A stretch of DNA of 64,000 nucleotides from Paraburkholderia mimosarum LMG 23256 = NBRC 106338 (lineage in GTDB: Bacteria; Pseudomonadota; Gammaproteobacteria; Burkholderiales; Burkholderiaceae), in NCBI RefSeq assembly GCF_000739815.1, contig NZ_BBJJ01000024.1, positions 52,409 to 116,408 of the forward strand, read 5' to 3'. Below the pieces are notes generated by a model. That model searched no databases. It was not told where the DNA came from and saw only the letters and a program-made list of their open reading frames with translations. The translations under genes were made by a program, and so were the position numbers. Shown piece by piece: positions 1-9,099 of this stretch. Within the stretch, counting starts at the first letter, position 1, and each line of letters begins with the position of its first letter.

Positions 1-4
1 CGCC

Positions 5-2032
5 TCACTGAATAATGCCGATCAAGGTCTGGAACAGCGTCGCCGCCGTCTGGATCACCTTGCTGTTTGCCTGGTATAGCTGCTGATACTTCATCAGGTT
101 CGCAGCTTCTTCGTCGAGGTTCACGCCCTGCACCGACTGCTGTTGCGAAGTGAGCTGCGTGACGAGCGACTGCTGCGACGTGTTCGATGCCTTGAGATCG
201 CTCGCGGCGTTGCCGATCGTGTTGACGTAATTCGCGTACGCGGTGGTGAGCGTGGCCGATCCGGTGAACGCCGTGCTCGAAGTGAGATTCGCAAGCGCCA
301 GCGCGTTGCGGCCGTCTTGCGTGCCGCTCTTGTTCCCCGCCACCGTGAACGTGTCCTTGTTCGACGGCGTGCCCGTCATCGTGAAGCTCACGTTGGTCGC
401 GACGCCATTGGCGCCGGTCGAGTCCGTGAGGTTCGTGATCGTGTACGTGGCGCCCGTGGCCGGGTTGTAGCTGACACCGGTCACCGGGGGCGTCGCCGCG
501 CTGTTGATCGTCACGCTCGTGCTCGTGGTCGAGCCGGGCGTGGTGATCGTCACCGTCGTGCCGTTGGGCAGGCCGGTCAACATGCCGGTGGTCGAGTCGT
601 AGGTCAGCGTGACCGGCAGGTTGGTCGTCGAATAGCCCGTGCCCACCGCGCCTTGCGTGACGTTGGCCGTGCCGGCGTTCGTGGTGGATGCCGAAACGAC
701 TACCGGCGTGGCTGCCGCGATGGCCGCGGGGTCGCTGGTGGCGACCGCGAAGCTCGCGAGCGCGCCGGATGTCGGCTCGATCGTGAACGAATCGCCCGCG
801 CTCAGCGTGCCCGAAGGCGTGATCGAAAAGCCGCCGATCGTGAGCGGCGCCGTGCCGTTCGGCACGGACGCAACCGCCGTGTTCGTCGTCGTGTCGGTCA
901 GGTTCCAGTTCGCGCCGTCGTAACTGAGCTTGAAAGTGTCGGTGGGGGGCTGCGTGGTGTTCGTGAGCGTCGCGCTCACCGAAGCCAACGGGTCGGGGTT
1001 CGTCGAACTGGCGGTGACGACCGGATTACCCACGGTGAAGAGCGCGCCACCCTGACCGCCCGAGAGCGTGAGGCCGAGCGCATTCTGCGCGTTCACCTGC
1101 GAGGCGAAGCTCGTGACGATCGCGCCCAGTTGCGATTCGGCCGGATCGAGCGTGTTCTGCACGAACGAGACGAGGCCGCCCACGGTGCCGCCTTGCACCG
1201 CCGCCGAACCCAGCACCTGCGGCGTACCGAGCGACGCGGGGCTGGCGCCGTTCTGGCCCACCCAGGTCACGTCGAGTTCGGACGGATTCGCGTTCGACGG
1301 CTGCGTGCCGAGGTTGTAGCTGTTGCTGCTCACCACGAGCGGCTGGCCGTTGCCGAGGAAGACGCTGTAGCCGCTGCTGCCCTGCACGACCTGCACGCCG
1401 ACCAGTTGCGAGAGGCTCGCCACGGCTTGATCGCGCTGGTCGAGCAGCTGGTTGGGCTGCTGGCCGCCCGCGCTCGCGGCCGTGATCTGCCCGTTGAGTT
1501 TCGCGATCTGCTGCGTGTAGGTGTTGATCTGCGCGACGGCGCTCGTGAGCTGCGTATTCACGCTCTGGCGCATCGAGTCGTACTGCTGGCTCGCGGCGTT
1601 GATCTGGGTGGCGAGCGTCTGCGCGTCGGAGAGCACCGTCTGGCGCGCTGCCGTGCTCGAAGGCGAATTCGAGACGTTCTGCAGCCCGGTGAAGAAGTTC
1701 GTGATCGCGGTCGAGATGCCCGAGGTGGGACTACCCACGAGGTTCGCGAGCTGCGTGGCGAGGGTGTACGAGGCCGTGTATGCGCTGCTGGTCGACTGTG
1801 CGTTGTTCAGTGCCGTCGTGAGGTACTGGCTGTAGGCGCGCTGCACGGTCGCGGTGGTGACGCCGCCGCCGATATAGCCGCTCGACGTGTACTGACCGGC
1901 CGATTCCTGATACACCGGCGATTCGACGTTGTATCCCGGGGTCGTCGAATTGCTGATGTTCTCGCCGGTGGTCGAGATACCAATCTGCGCAGCCTGCAGG
2001 CCGCTCAGACCGATCGAGAAGATGTTGGACAT
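5..2032 (-). CDS. flgK: FlgK, flagellar hook-associated protein 1
   Basis: FlgK forms the first junction ring between hook and flagellin filament and is exported by the flagellar type III apparatus. The 675-residue product opens with the rod/hook-family N-terminus (MSNIFSIGLSGLQAAQIGIS, then TTGENISNSTTPGYN) and ends with the matching amphipathic helix (NLDEEAANLMKYQQLYQANS, then TLFQTLIGI). The middle is Ser/Thr/Gly-rich and variable, and longer than in E. coli FlgK (about 550 residues), as is common in this group. A FliA-type promoter lies 56-82 bases upstream, so it is probably a class III gene. The expected flgL would lie beyond the left edge. The start is the ATG at 2032. Confidence 0.97.
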   Translation of the reverse strand: MSNIFSIGLSGLQAAQIGISTTGENISNSTTPGYNVESPVYQESAGQYTSSGYIGGGVTTATVQRAYSQYLTTALNNAQSTSSAYTASYTLATQLANLVGSPTSGISTAITNFFTGLQNVSNSPSSTAARQTVLSDAQTLATQINAASQQYDSMRQSVNTQLTSAVAQINTYTQQIAKLNGQITAASAGGQQPNQLLDQRDQAVASLSQLVGVQVVQGSSGYSVFLGNGQPLVVSSNSYNLGTQPSNANPSELDVTWVGQNGASPASLGTPQVLGSAAVQGGTVGGLVSFVQNTLDPAESQLGAIVTSFASQVNAQNALGLTLSGGQGGALFTVGNPVVTASSTNPDPLASVSATLTNTTQPPTDTFKLSYDGANWNLTDTTTNTAVASVPNGTAPLTIGGFSITPSGTLSAGDSFTIEPTSGALASFAVATSDPAAIAAATPVVVSASTTNAGTANVTQGAVGTGYSTTNLPVTLTYDSTTGMLTGLPNGTTVTITTPGSTTSTSVTINSAATPPVTGVSYNPATGATYTITNLTDSTGANGVATNVSFTMTGTPSNKDTFTVAGNKSGTQDGRNALALANLTSSTAFTGSATLTTAYANYVNTIGNAASDLKASNTSQQSLVTQLTSQQQSVQGVNLDEEAANLMKYQQLYQANSKVIQTAATLFQTLIGIIQ

Positions 2033-2087
2033 GCGTGATCCTCGAAAGCGGGCTGCCCCCTGGCAAGCCGCGAAGTGAACTCACGGT

Positions 2088-2114
2088 ATATCGGCAGCGC
2101 ACTGCGAAAATTAA
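2088..2114 (-). promoter_or_regulatory. Sigma-28 (FliA) promoter of flgK
   Basis: Read on the minus strand the site is TTAATTTT, 11 bases, GCCGATAT. It matches the FliA consensus TAAAGTTT-N11-GCCGATAA with an exact spacer and a near-perfect -10. It lies between the PilZ gene and flgK, so flgK (and presumably flgL) can be transcribed separately from the upstream hook-basal-body operon. Confidence 0.75.
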
Positions 2115-2194
2115 GCGCTCGATGAGGGCGAAAACGTTAGCGCGAAGATTGCAGCCCGGTGGCTACCCCAGGGTCCTTAGGTATCCATGGGAGT

Positions 2195-2217
2195 GCGCGC
2201 CGGGCGAACCGGCGCGC
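2195..2217 (-). terminator. GC-rich hairpin downstream of the PilZ gene
   Basis: GCGCGCCGG, a 5-base loop, then CCGGCGCGC form a 9-bp stem about 30 bases past the PilZ gene stop. No U-tract follows, so it may be only an attenuating or RNA-stabilising hairpin. Its place between that gene and the flgK promoter fits an operon end. Confidence 0.4.
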
Positions 2218-2244
2218 CGTACGCCGGTTCGGCGACGCCTGCGC

Positions 2245-3006
2245 TCAGGCGCGCGCGAGCGCGCGGCGTTTCATCTCGAGCTGCGTGATGTAGCGCTGCA
2301 GCGTGTTCTCGGCGGAGCCGGGCAGCGCCTCGAAGCGAAAGCCCAGGTGATAGCGGCGGTCGCCATTGGGCAGGTCGATGAAGCGCTGCACGACGAGCGA
2401 GAGGTCCACGCGCAGCTTGCCGTGCGCGCGCAGGTCGAGCTCGGCGTCGGGAAGTTGCAGGCCCATGGGGAGATCCGCCACGCGCTCGTCGGTCGTGCGC
2501 AGTCCGAGGCCGCCGAGCGAGAGGTCATGGACCTCGTAGGCGAAGCGGGGGCCGCCGCCCGGCAGATCGCCGCGGCAAATGCACGGTTCGAGCACGGGCG
2601 TGTCGACGCGGAAGTACTCGCGCCGCTGCACGTAGAACAGCACTTCGGGGAAACTGGCTTCGAACGCGGGGCGTCCTTCGAACTCGGTGCGCCGCGGCGT
2701 GGCCGTCCTGAATTCCACGCGCACGCCTTCGGGCGACGCATGGAACAGGCACTCAGGCGCGGCGAGCACGCCCGCGTTCTGCTCGGGCAGCGCGCCCCAG
2801 TCGAACACGAAAGTCTGCTCGCGCCCGTTGACGGCCAGAACGCGGGTGACGAGCTGCCCGCCGCGGTACTGGAGGGTCAGGAAGTCGCCGCGGTTGAGGA
2901 GATTGCGTAGCTGGACGCCGATCTCGAGCGGATTGCGGCGCCCGAAATCGTGGGAGCCATCCGCGCCCTCGCCTGCTTCCTGTGGATTCGTCTGAACGGT
3001 ATTCAT
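2245..3006 (-). CDS. ycgR: YcgR-like PilZ-domain flagellar brake protein
   Basis: This is a predicted cyclic-di-GMP-binding brake that slows flagellar rotation by acting on the motor. The 253-residue protein has an N-terminal YcgR domain (about 25-130) and a C-terminal PilZ domain (about 130-245). The PilZ part carries an Arg-rich entry motif (QRREYFRVD) and the DxSxxG signature (DLSLGGLG) that together bind c-di-GMP. No membrane segment is visible. It follows flgJ on the same strand after a 238-base gap and precedes flgK, so it is probably co-regulated with the flagellum. I found no sigma-28 promoter directly in front of it. Confidence 0.9.
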   Translation of the reverse strand: MNTVQTNPQEAGEGADGSHDFGRRNPLEIGVQLRNLLNRGDFLTLQYRGGQLVTRVLAVNGREQTFVFDWGALPEQNAGVLAAPECLFHASPEGVRVEFRTATPRRTEFEGRPAFEASFPEVLFYVQRREYFRVDTPVLEPCICRGDLPGGGPRFAYEVHDLSLGGLGLRTTDERVADLPMGLQLPDAELDLRAHGKLRVDLSLVVQRFIDLPNGDRRYHLGFRFEALPGSAENTLQRYITQLEMKRRALARA

Positions 3007-3244
3007 CGGCCTGCCGGAAATTCGTGAACGTGCCAGCGCGCCAGCGGGACGGGCCCGCGCGCGCCGTTCGGGCGGTCCTACCGCCCGGTTTGCTTTTTCA
3101 TCTCGCCTGCTTTAGCGGCAAGCCGTTCGAAAAATTTAGGGATTGGGCACAAAAAAAGTGCGCCTGTTTCCGCCACGAAATCCGCTGGCGCGGCTTCTTC
3201 CAGCAACTACGCCGAGGCAACGTTTGCGATGGGCGAATTTGCCC

Positions 3245-4243
3245 TTACGCCATCCGCTGCATGATCGTCAGCAGTTTCTTCGCGTAGTGCGGGTCGGTGG
3301 CGTAGCCCGCGCGCTGCATGCCGTGCGCGAAGCTCTCCGCGCTCTTCGAGCCGTTGATCACCGACGCATAGCGCGGGTTTTTCTTGAGCACCGTCGCGTA
3401 GTCGGTCATCGCATCCTCGTACGAGTCGTAGGCGCGGAACTTCTCCACCACGCGATGCGGCTGGCCGTCCACATACTCGGTCGTGACCGTCGAGACGGTC
3501 TTGCCGGTCCAGTCCTTCGTCGCCTTGATGCCGAACACGTTGTGGCTCGTCGAGCCGTCGGCATTCTTGATCTCGCGCTTGCCCCAGCCCGATTCGAGCG
3601 CGGCCTGGCCGAGAATGAAGCGCGCCGGGATGCCTGTGGTCGAGCTGGCCTGCTGCGCCGCGTTGGCGAGCTTGTCGACGAAGGCGTCCACCGAGGCTTC
3701 GCCGTTGCCCTTGACGGGCGGCGTGAGCGCGCTGTTGCCGCTGTAGCCCGTGCCCTTGCCGAGCGAGCCGTTGGCCGCTGCATTGCCATAGGCGCGACCC
3801 AGCGCGTTGAGCATCGCGAGATTGCCCTCGTTCGCGTCCGAGCCCGAGAGGCCGGAGATCGCACCCGCCACGCCGCCTGCACCACCTGCGCCGCCTGCGC
3901 CATTCGCGCCGTCGGCGCCGCCCATGCTGCGCATGAGCTGCTTGATCATCGCGTTCGCCACGCCGATGCCCTTGTTCGACATCTGCTGCGAAAGCTGCTG
4001 GTCGAGCATCGAGGTGAACTGCTTGCTGTCGCTGGAATCGAGCGGGCTGTCGTCGGGCGTCGCGTCGCGCATGCTCTTGAGCATCATCTGCGTGAAGACC
4101 GCGTCGAACTGCTTCGCGGCCATCTTCACGCCCTGCTGGGGCGAGGCGTTCGCGGCCGCGCGCATCGCGTCGAAACCCTGGACGTCGAGCGCGAAGCGGT
4201 TGGTGATGTCGAGACTGCCGCCGACGTTGTTCGTCTTATCCAA
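3245..4243 (-). CDS. flgJ: FlgJ, rod-cap protein and peptidoglycan hydrolase
   Basis: FlgJ caps the growing rod and opens the peptidoglycan for it. The 332-residue product has the N-terminal rod-cap domain (about 35-120; QFDAVFTQMMLKSMRDA and a QLSQQM helix), then a Gly/Ala-rich linker with GGAGGAGG-like repeats (about 122-140). The C-terminal glucosaminidase domain (about 185-332) contains ILGQAALESGWGKREI, whose Glu is the expected catalytic residue, and later AYDSYEDAMTDYA. It is the last rod gene of the operon, 10 bases after flgI. The two-domain architecture is the normal beta/gamma-proteobacterial form. Confidence 0.96.
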   Translation of the reverse strand: MDKTNNVGGSLDITNRFALDVQGFDAMRAAANASPQQGVKMAAKQFDAVFTQMMLKSMRDATPDDSPLDSSDSKQFTSMLDQQLSQQMSNKGIGVANAMIKQLMRSMGGADGANGAGGAGGAGGVAGAISGLSGSDANEGNLAMLNALGRAYGNAAANGSLGKGTGYSGNSALTPPVKGNGEASVDAFVDKLANAAQQASSTTGIPARFILGQAALESGWGKREIKNADGSTSHNVFGIKATKDWTGKTVSTVTTEYVDGQPHRVVEKFRAYDSYEDAMTDYATVLKKNPRYASVINGSKSAESFAHGMQRAGYATDPHYAKKLLTIMQRMA

Positions 4244-4253
4244 GTTACACCTC

Positions 4254-5453
4254 TTAGATGATCTCGAGGTCGGCGCGCAGTGCGCCCGCCGCCTTCATCG
4301 CCTGCAGGATCGACATGAGGTCCGCCGGTGTCGCGCCGAGCGCGTTGAGCGCCTTCACGACCTCGGCGAGATTGGCGCCCGCCGTCACGAGCTTGAGCGA
4401 TCCGTTGTCCTGCTTCAACTGGATCTGCGACTGGCGCGTCGCCACCGTTTGTCCATTCGAGAACGCGCCGGGCTGGCTCACCGCCGTCTGCGTGTTCACG
4501 ACGACCGAGAGATTGCCGTGCGCGACCGCGCAGCTCTCGAGCGTCACCATCTGGTTCATCACGATCGAGCCGGTGCGCGCGTTGAGGATCACCTTGGCGG
4601 CGGGCTGCGCCGGCGTCACGTTGAGATCCTGGACCTGCGCGATGAAGCCCACCTGAGCCGAAGGGTCGCCGGGGCCGTGCACCTGGATCGTGCGGCCGTC
4701 GAGCGGCATGGCCACACCTTCGCCGAACATGTTGTTGATCGCCGAGACGATGCGCTGCGTCGTGTCGTAATCCATGTCGTTGACGGTCATCGTGAGGAGG
4801 CCGCCTTGCTGCGAGACCGGCGAAACCACGGCGCGCTCGACGATCGCGCCGCCCGCGATGCGGCCCGCCGCGAGCTGGTTCACCTGCACCCTGCTGCCGT
4901 TGGCCGAGGCGCCCGCGCCGCCCACGGCCACGTTGCCCTGGGCGAGCGCATAGACCTGGCCGTCGGCGCCCTTGAGCGGCGTAAGGAGCAGTGTGCCGCC
5001 ACGAATGCTCTTCGCGTTGGCAAGCGAGGAAACCGTCACGTCGATCTGCTCGCCGGGCCGCACGAACGGCGGCAGCGTGGCGGTCACCATCACCGCGGCG
5101 ACGTTCTTCAACTGCATGTTGTTGAGTGTCGACGACGAACCCGTCGAGCTCGACGTGTTGTTGATCGAGATGCCGAGGTTCGCGAGCATGTTCGCGAGCG
5201 TCTGCGTCGTGAACGGCGCCTGGGTGGTCTGGTCGCCCGTGCCGTCCAGCCCCACCACGAGGCCGTAGCCGATGAGCGGGTTGTCGCGCACGCCCTGGAA
5301 GGTCGCGAGATCCTTCACGCGCTCGGCGCGCGCCGGCGTCGCGAAAGCAACGAGTGCGCCGCCGGCCAGCACGAAGCCCAACACCACGCCGATGGCGGCC
5401 AGCGCGTCTTTCAGGCGCGAGCGGCGCGAACCATGAAAACGGATCTTCACCAT
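4254..5453 (-). CDS. flgI: FlgI, flagellar P-ring protein
   Basis: FlgI is the periplasmic subunit of the P-ring, the bushing in the peptidoglycan around the rod. The 399-residue precursor has a cleavable signal peptide (hydrophobic run about 17-42, likely cut after TPARA). The mature start ERVKDLATFQGVRDNPLIGY and GLVVGLDGTGDQT are diagnostic. The C-terminus ends LNALGATPADLMSILQAMKAAGALRADLEII, typical for the family. Its start overlaps the end of flgH by 7 bases, so the two are translationally linked. Confidence 0.97.
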   Translation of the reverse strand: MVKIRFHGSRRSRLKDALAAIGVVLGFVLAGGALVAFATPARAERVKDLATFQGVRDNPLIGYGLVVGLDGTGDQTTQAPFTTQTLANMLANLGISINNTSSSTGSSSTLNNMQLKNVAAVMVTATLPPFVRPGEQIDVTVSSLANAKSIRGGTLLLTPLKGADGQVYALAQGNVAVGGAGASANGSRVQVNQLAAGRIAGGAIVERAVVSPVSQQGGLLTMTVNDMDYDTTQRIVSAINNMFGEGVAMPLDGRTIQVHGPGDPSAQVGFIAQVQDLNVTPAQPAAKVILNARTGSIVMNQMVTLESCAVAHGNLSVVVNTQTAVSQPGAFSNGQTVATRQSQIQLKQDNGSLKLVTAGANLAEVVKALNALGATPADLMSILQAMKAAGALRADLEII

Positions 5454-6160
5454 GGCGCGAGATTCAGGAAGAAGCGTTGCAGCCAGCCCATCGTCTCGGC
5501 TTCGTCGATCACGCCCTTCGCGGAGTATTCGATCTTCGCGTCGGCGACCTCGGTGGAAAGCACGGAGTTGTCTCCGGCAACGGTGTTCGGATTGACGACG
5601 CCTGAGAAGCGCACGAATTCATTGCCCTGGTTGATGAGCATCTGCTTCTCGCCGGACACGACGAGATTGCCGTTGGGCAGCACGTTCGTGACGGTCACGG
5701 TGATGACGCCCGTGAACGTGTTCGAGGCGTTGGCGCCGCCCGTGGCGTCGAACTGGTTCGCGCCCGTCGTATTCAGGTTCGCCCGGTTGAAGAAGCCCGG
5801 AAGGAAGTTCGCGGTCCCCGCGACGCTCGTGCTGCTGCCGCGCTTGGTGTTCGCGCCCGATGACTTGGTCGCGTTGATGTTTTCGGAGATGACGATCGTG
5901 AGGATGTCGCCGATATTGCGCGGACGCTGGTCCTCGAAGAGCGGCCGTCCCGCGTAGCCGGGGTTGTAGATCGCACCCGGCGAGGTGTTGACGGGCGGCT
6001 GCGGCGGCACGGCCGTCATGGGCTGCTGGGTGATCGGCTGCCGGTTGGGGAGGTAGGCGCAGCCCGCCAGCAACGCGAGCGCCACGCCCGCCACGAGCGC
6101 GCGGCACTCGGCCGTGCGCGGCGCGCGGGTGCGAGGATGGTTTCGAACGGACTGCGACAT
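5447..6160 (-). CDS. flgH: FlgH, flagellar L-ring lipoprotein
   Basis: FlgH builds the outer-membrane L-ring. The precursor has a lipoprotein signal peptide ending in the lipobox LLAGC (Cys near residue 33) and family motifs such as PLFEDQRPRNIGDILTIVI, ENINATKSSG, NGNLVVSGEKQM and VRFSGVVNP. I take the ATG at 6160 (MSQSVRN), which has GGTGAG four bases upstream. A GTG three codons earlier is in frame but less well placed. It overlaps flgI and follows flgG closely. Confidence 0.96.
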   Translation of the reverse strand: MSQSVRNHPRTRAPRTAECRALVAGVALALLAGCAYLPNRQPITQQPMTAVPPQPPVNTSPGAIYNPGYAGRPLFEDQRPRNIGDILTIVISENINATKSSGANTKRGSSTSVAGTANFLPGFFNRANLNTTGANQFDATGGANASNTFTGVITVTVTNVLPNGNLVVSGEKQMLINQGNEFVRFSGVVNPNTVAGDNSVLSTEVADAKIEYSAKGVIDEAETMGWLQRFFLNLAPW

Positions 6161-6195
6161 AGTACTCACCGACTTGTTTAACCAGGGATCCGACC

Positions 6196-6984
6196 TCAGA
6201 CCTGCATCTGGCTGAGGGTTTGCAGCATCTGGTCGGATGTGGTGACCGCCTTGCTGTTGATTTCGTAGGCGCGCTGCGTCTGGATCATGTTCACGAGTTC
6301 CTGCACCACGTTCACATTCGACGATTCCACATAGCCCTGGCTGAGCGTGCCCGAGGCGTTCTGACCCGGCGTGGAGATCGTGGGCGCGCCCGACGAAGCC
6401 GTTTCCGAAAGCAGGTTCTGGCCGTTCGACTGCAGGCCGGCCGGATTGATGAACATGGCGAGCTGCAGCGAACCGATGGTCGTGTTGTTGGCCGAGCCCG
6501 GCGTCGTGACCGTGACCACGCCGTCGCTCGCGATGGTGAGCGAAGTGGCGTTGGCCGGCACCGTGATCGCCGGGATCACCTGGTAGCCGCTCGCGGTCAC
6601 GAGCTGGCCCTGCGCGTTGGTCTGGAACGAACCGTCGCGCGTGTAGGCCGTCGTGCCATCGGGCATCTGCACCTGGAAGAAGCCCGCGCCGTTGATCGCC
6701 ACGTCCTTCGAGTTGCCCGTTTGCTGCAGATTGCCTTGCGTGAAGATGCGCTCGGTCGCGATCTGCTGCACGCCGGTGCCGACCTGGCTGCCCGAGGGCA
6801 GTTCGGTTTCCTGGGTCGAGTTCGCACCCGGCTGGCGCAGCGTCTGGTACATGAGATCCTCGAACACCGCGCGCGAGCCCTTGAAGCCATTGGTGCTCAC
6901 GTTCGCGAGGTTGTTCGAGATCACGTCCATTTGCGCCTGCTGGGCGTTCATGCCGGTAGCGGCGATGTAGAGCGATCGGTTCAC
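6196..6984 (-). CDS. flgG: FlgG, distal rod protein
   Basis: FlgG forms the distal rod. The 262-residue product has the usual family length, begins MNRSLYIAATGMNAQQAQMD with SNNLANVSTNGFKGSRAVFE, and ends with SSNVNVVQELVNMIQTQRAY and NSKAVTTSDQMLQTLSQMQV. These terminal helices are characteristic of rod and hook proteins. It sits between flgF and flgH in the standard operon order. Confidence 0.97.
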   Translation of the reverse strand: MNRSLYIAATGMNAQQAQMDVISNNLANVSTNGFKGSRAVFEDLMYQTLRQPGANSTQETELPSGSQVGTGVQQIATERIFTQGNLQQTGNSKDVAINGAGFFQVQMPDGTTAYTRDGSFQTNAQGQLVTASGYQVIPAITVPANATSLTIASDGVVTVTTPGSANNTTIGSLQLAMFINPAGLQSNGQNLLSETASSGAPTISTPGQNASGTLSQGYVESSNVNVVQELVNMIQTQRAYEINSKAVTTSDQMLQTLSQMQV

Positions 6985-7048
6985 GGTGTCTTTCTCCCGG
7001 CCCGTGGTCTGCGATTTTTATCTGCGAGACCGGCGGCCTTGAATGTGC

Positions 7049-7807
7049 TTAGCTGAAGTTGAGCAGCTGGTTCGCGCTCTGTTCGTTCTGGTCTGCGTTC
7101 TGCAGCAGCTTGGTTTGCATCTGGAACTGGCGCGCGTTGGTGATCATCGAGACCATCGCCGCCACGGGGTTCACGTTGCTGCCCTCGAGCGATTCGGTCG
7201 CGACCTGCACGGTCCGGTCCGCGTCGGCGGGATTGCCGTCCGCCGTGCGAAAGAGGCCGTCGTCGCCGCGCGTGAGCGAGCCCGCCGGCGGATTGACGAA
7301 CTTGATCTGGTCGATCATCGCGACCGCGCTGGGCGGGCTGCCCGGCGCGACGACCGAAATCGTGCCGTCCTTGCCGATCGTGACCGCCGAACCGGGCGGC
7401 ACCGCGATCGGGCCGCCGCCGCCGATCACCTGCAGGTTGGAGGCGGTGACGAGCTGGCCGTTTTCATCGACGTGCAGGTTGCCCGCACGCGTGTACGCCT
7501 CGTTGCCGTCGGCCGTCTGCACCGCCATGAAGCCCGCGCCCTGGATCGCGATGTCGAGCGGGTTGCCGGTGCGCGAGATCGCCCCGGGCGTCATGTCCGA
7601 CCCAGGCGTTGCCGAGAGCACGAAGGTGCGCGTGGTCTGGTCGTTCACCGTCGAGCCGTCGCCGAACGCCATCGGCACGGCGCGAAAGTTGGCGAGCTGC
7701 GCGCGAAAGCCCGTAGTCGAGACGTTCGCGAGGTTGTTCGCGACGACGGCCTGCTGCTCGAGCGCCTGGGTCGCGCCCGTCATCGCGGTATAGATCAGTC
7801 GGTCCAT
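7049..7807 (-). CDS. flgF: FlgF, proximal rod protein
   Basis: FlgF is a proximal rod subunit. The 252-residue product begins MDRLIYTAMTGATQALEQQA with VVANNLANVSTTGFRAQLAN, and ends with EGSNVNPVAAMVSMITNARQ followed by QMQTKLLQNADQNEQSANQL. The MDRLIYTAMTGA start separates it from FlgG. It follows flgE after 27 bases and precedes flgG. Confidence 0.97.
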   Translation of the reverse strand: MDRLIYTAMTGATQALEQQAVVANNLANVSTTGFRAQLANFRAVPMAFGDGSTVNDQTTRTFVLSATPGSDMTPGAISRTGNPLDIAIQGAGFMAVQTADGNEAYTRAGNLHVDENGQLVTASNLQVIGGGGPIAVPPGSAVTIGKDGTISVVAPGSPPSAVAMIDQIKFVNPPAGSLTRGDDGLFRTADGNPADADRTVQVATESLEGSNVNPVAAMVSMITNARQFQMQTKLLQNADQNEQSANQLLNFS

Positions 7808-7834
7808 GATGTGCCCGGTACGTGGTTAGGCGCG

Positions 7835-9073
7835 TTACATCTGCAGCAGCGTCTGGTCGACGGTCTGCTGGGTCTTGATGGTCTGCGCGTTCGCCTGGTA
7901 GTTGCGCTGGGCCGTGATCAGGTCGACGAGCTGGTTGGTCAGGTCGACGTTCGACGCTTCGAGCGCGCCGCCCGTGAGCGTGCCGTGGTTCGTGCTGCCC
8001 GGCGTGGAGACCTGCGCGACGCCCGAGGCGTTCGTTTCCTGGTACTGGTTGCCGCCGAGATCGATGAGGCCGTTCGGGTTGTTGAAGTTGGCGAGCACGA
8101 TCTGGCCGAGCGCCATGGTTTGGCCGTTCGAGTAGTTGCCGGTGATGGTGCCGTCCGAGCCGATCGAAAAGTTCGCGAGCGTGCCGCTCGCGTAGCCGTC
8201 CTGCGCGAGACTGTTCACGCCGTTGGCCGAGCCGTACTGCGTCGTGCCCGTGAAGTCGAGCGTCAGCGCCTGCGGCGTCGTGGAGCCGTCCGTCGGGTTG
8301 ATGCTGAACGAGAACGACGTGGTCCCGTTGGTCGTCGCCGGGGCCGTGGCCGTGATGCTCTGAAGCGCGCCGGCGCTGCTGAACTGCGCCGTGCCGAGCT
8401 TCGAAACCGCACCGCTCTGGCCCGCGTACACGTCCCACTGGCCGCTCGTCGCGTCCTTGACGAAGTACATGTTGACCTGCTGCGTGCCGCCTAGCGTGTC
8501 GTAGGTCGTGATCGACGTCGAATACGTGTAGCTCGTCGAATCCGTCGCGCTGAACGGCGTGGTGGTCGGCGTCGTCGCCTGGGCGTTCAGGTTCAGCTGC
8601 GCGGTGATGTTCTTCGTCGCGAGCGGCGCGATGTTGGTGGTCGGCACCTGGAGCGGCACGGTCTGCGCCGTATTGACCACGCCGGTGGAATTCGCGGCGT
8701 AGCCCATCAGGTCGTGGCCCGCCGCATCGGTGATAAAGCCGTTCTTGTTGAGCTGGAACACGCCGTTGCGCGAGTACGTGATCGTGCCGTTGTTCGACAT
8801 CTGGAAGAAGCCGTTGCCGTTGATCGCCACATTGAGCGCCTGGCCCGTCGTGTTGATCGTGCCTTGCGCGAAGTCCTGCTGCACGGTCGAGAGCGCGGCG
8901 CCGAGGCCGATCTGGTTGCCCACGGACGTCGCGATGGTGTTCGCGTAGACGTCGGCGAACTGCGCCGTGCTCTGCTTGAAGCCGGTCGTGTTCGCGTTCG
9001 CGATGTTGTTGCCGATCACGTCGAGGTCGTTCGCCGACGCGTGGAGGCCGCTCAATCCTTGCTGGTAGCCCAT
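7835..9073 (-). CDS. flgE: FlgE, hook protein
   Basis: FlgE polymerises into the flexible hook. The 412-residue product has the N-terminal motif MGYQQGLSGLHASANDLDVI and NIANANTTGFKQS, the conserved GNGFFQMSNNG segment, and the C-terminal ALEASNVDLTNQLVDLITAQ and RNYQANAQTIKTQQTVDQTL. Length and termini match FlgE of Burkholderiaceae. It lies directly after flgD, which encodes the hook cap that assembles it. Confidence 0.97.
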   Translation of the reverse strand: MGYQQGLSGLHASANDLDVIGNNIANANTTGFKQSTAQFADVYANTIATSVGNQIGLGAALSTVQQDFAQGTINTTGQALNVAINGNGFFQMSNNGTITYSRNGVFQLNKNGFITDAAGHDLMGYAANSTGVVNTAQTVPLQVPTTNIAPLATKNITAQLNLNAQATTPTTTPFSATDSTSYTYSTSITTYDTLGGTQQVNMYFVKDATSGQWDVYAGQSGAVSKLGTAQFSSAGALQSITATAPATTNGTTSFSFSINPTDGSTTPQALTLDFTGTTQYGSANGVNSLAQDGYASGTLANFSIGSDGTITGNYSNGQTMALGQIVLANFNNPNGLIDLGGNQYQETNASGVAQVSTPGSTNHGTLTGGALEASNVDLTNQLVDLITAQRNYQANAQTIKTQQTVDQTLLQM

Positions 9074-9099
9074 GTTTGTCTACTCCGCGTTTATCGTGT

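Noticed and set aside
143..2038. Long plus-strand open frame opposite flgK
   Set aside because: Arg/Ala-rich antisense shadow of a clear flgK gene; no ribosome site or motif.
3070..3125. Sigma-28 promoter before the PilZ brake gene
   Set aside because: A TAAA is present on the minus strand, but no GCCGATAA-like box occurs at 11-12 bases; only a 7-bp hairpin is seen.
3807..5957. 716-codon plus-strand open frame opposite flgJ, flgI and flgH
   Set aside because: Spans three real genes in antisense and has no motif.
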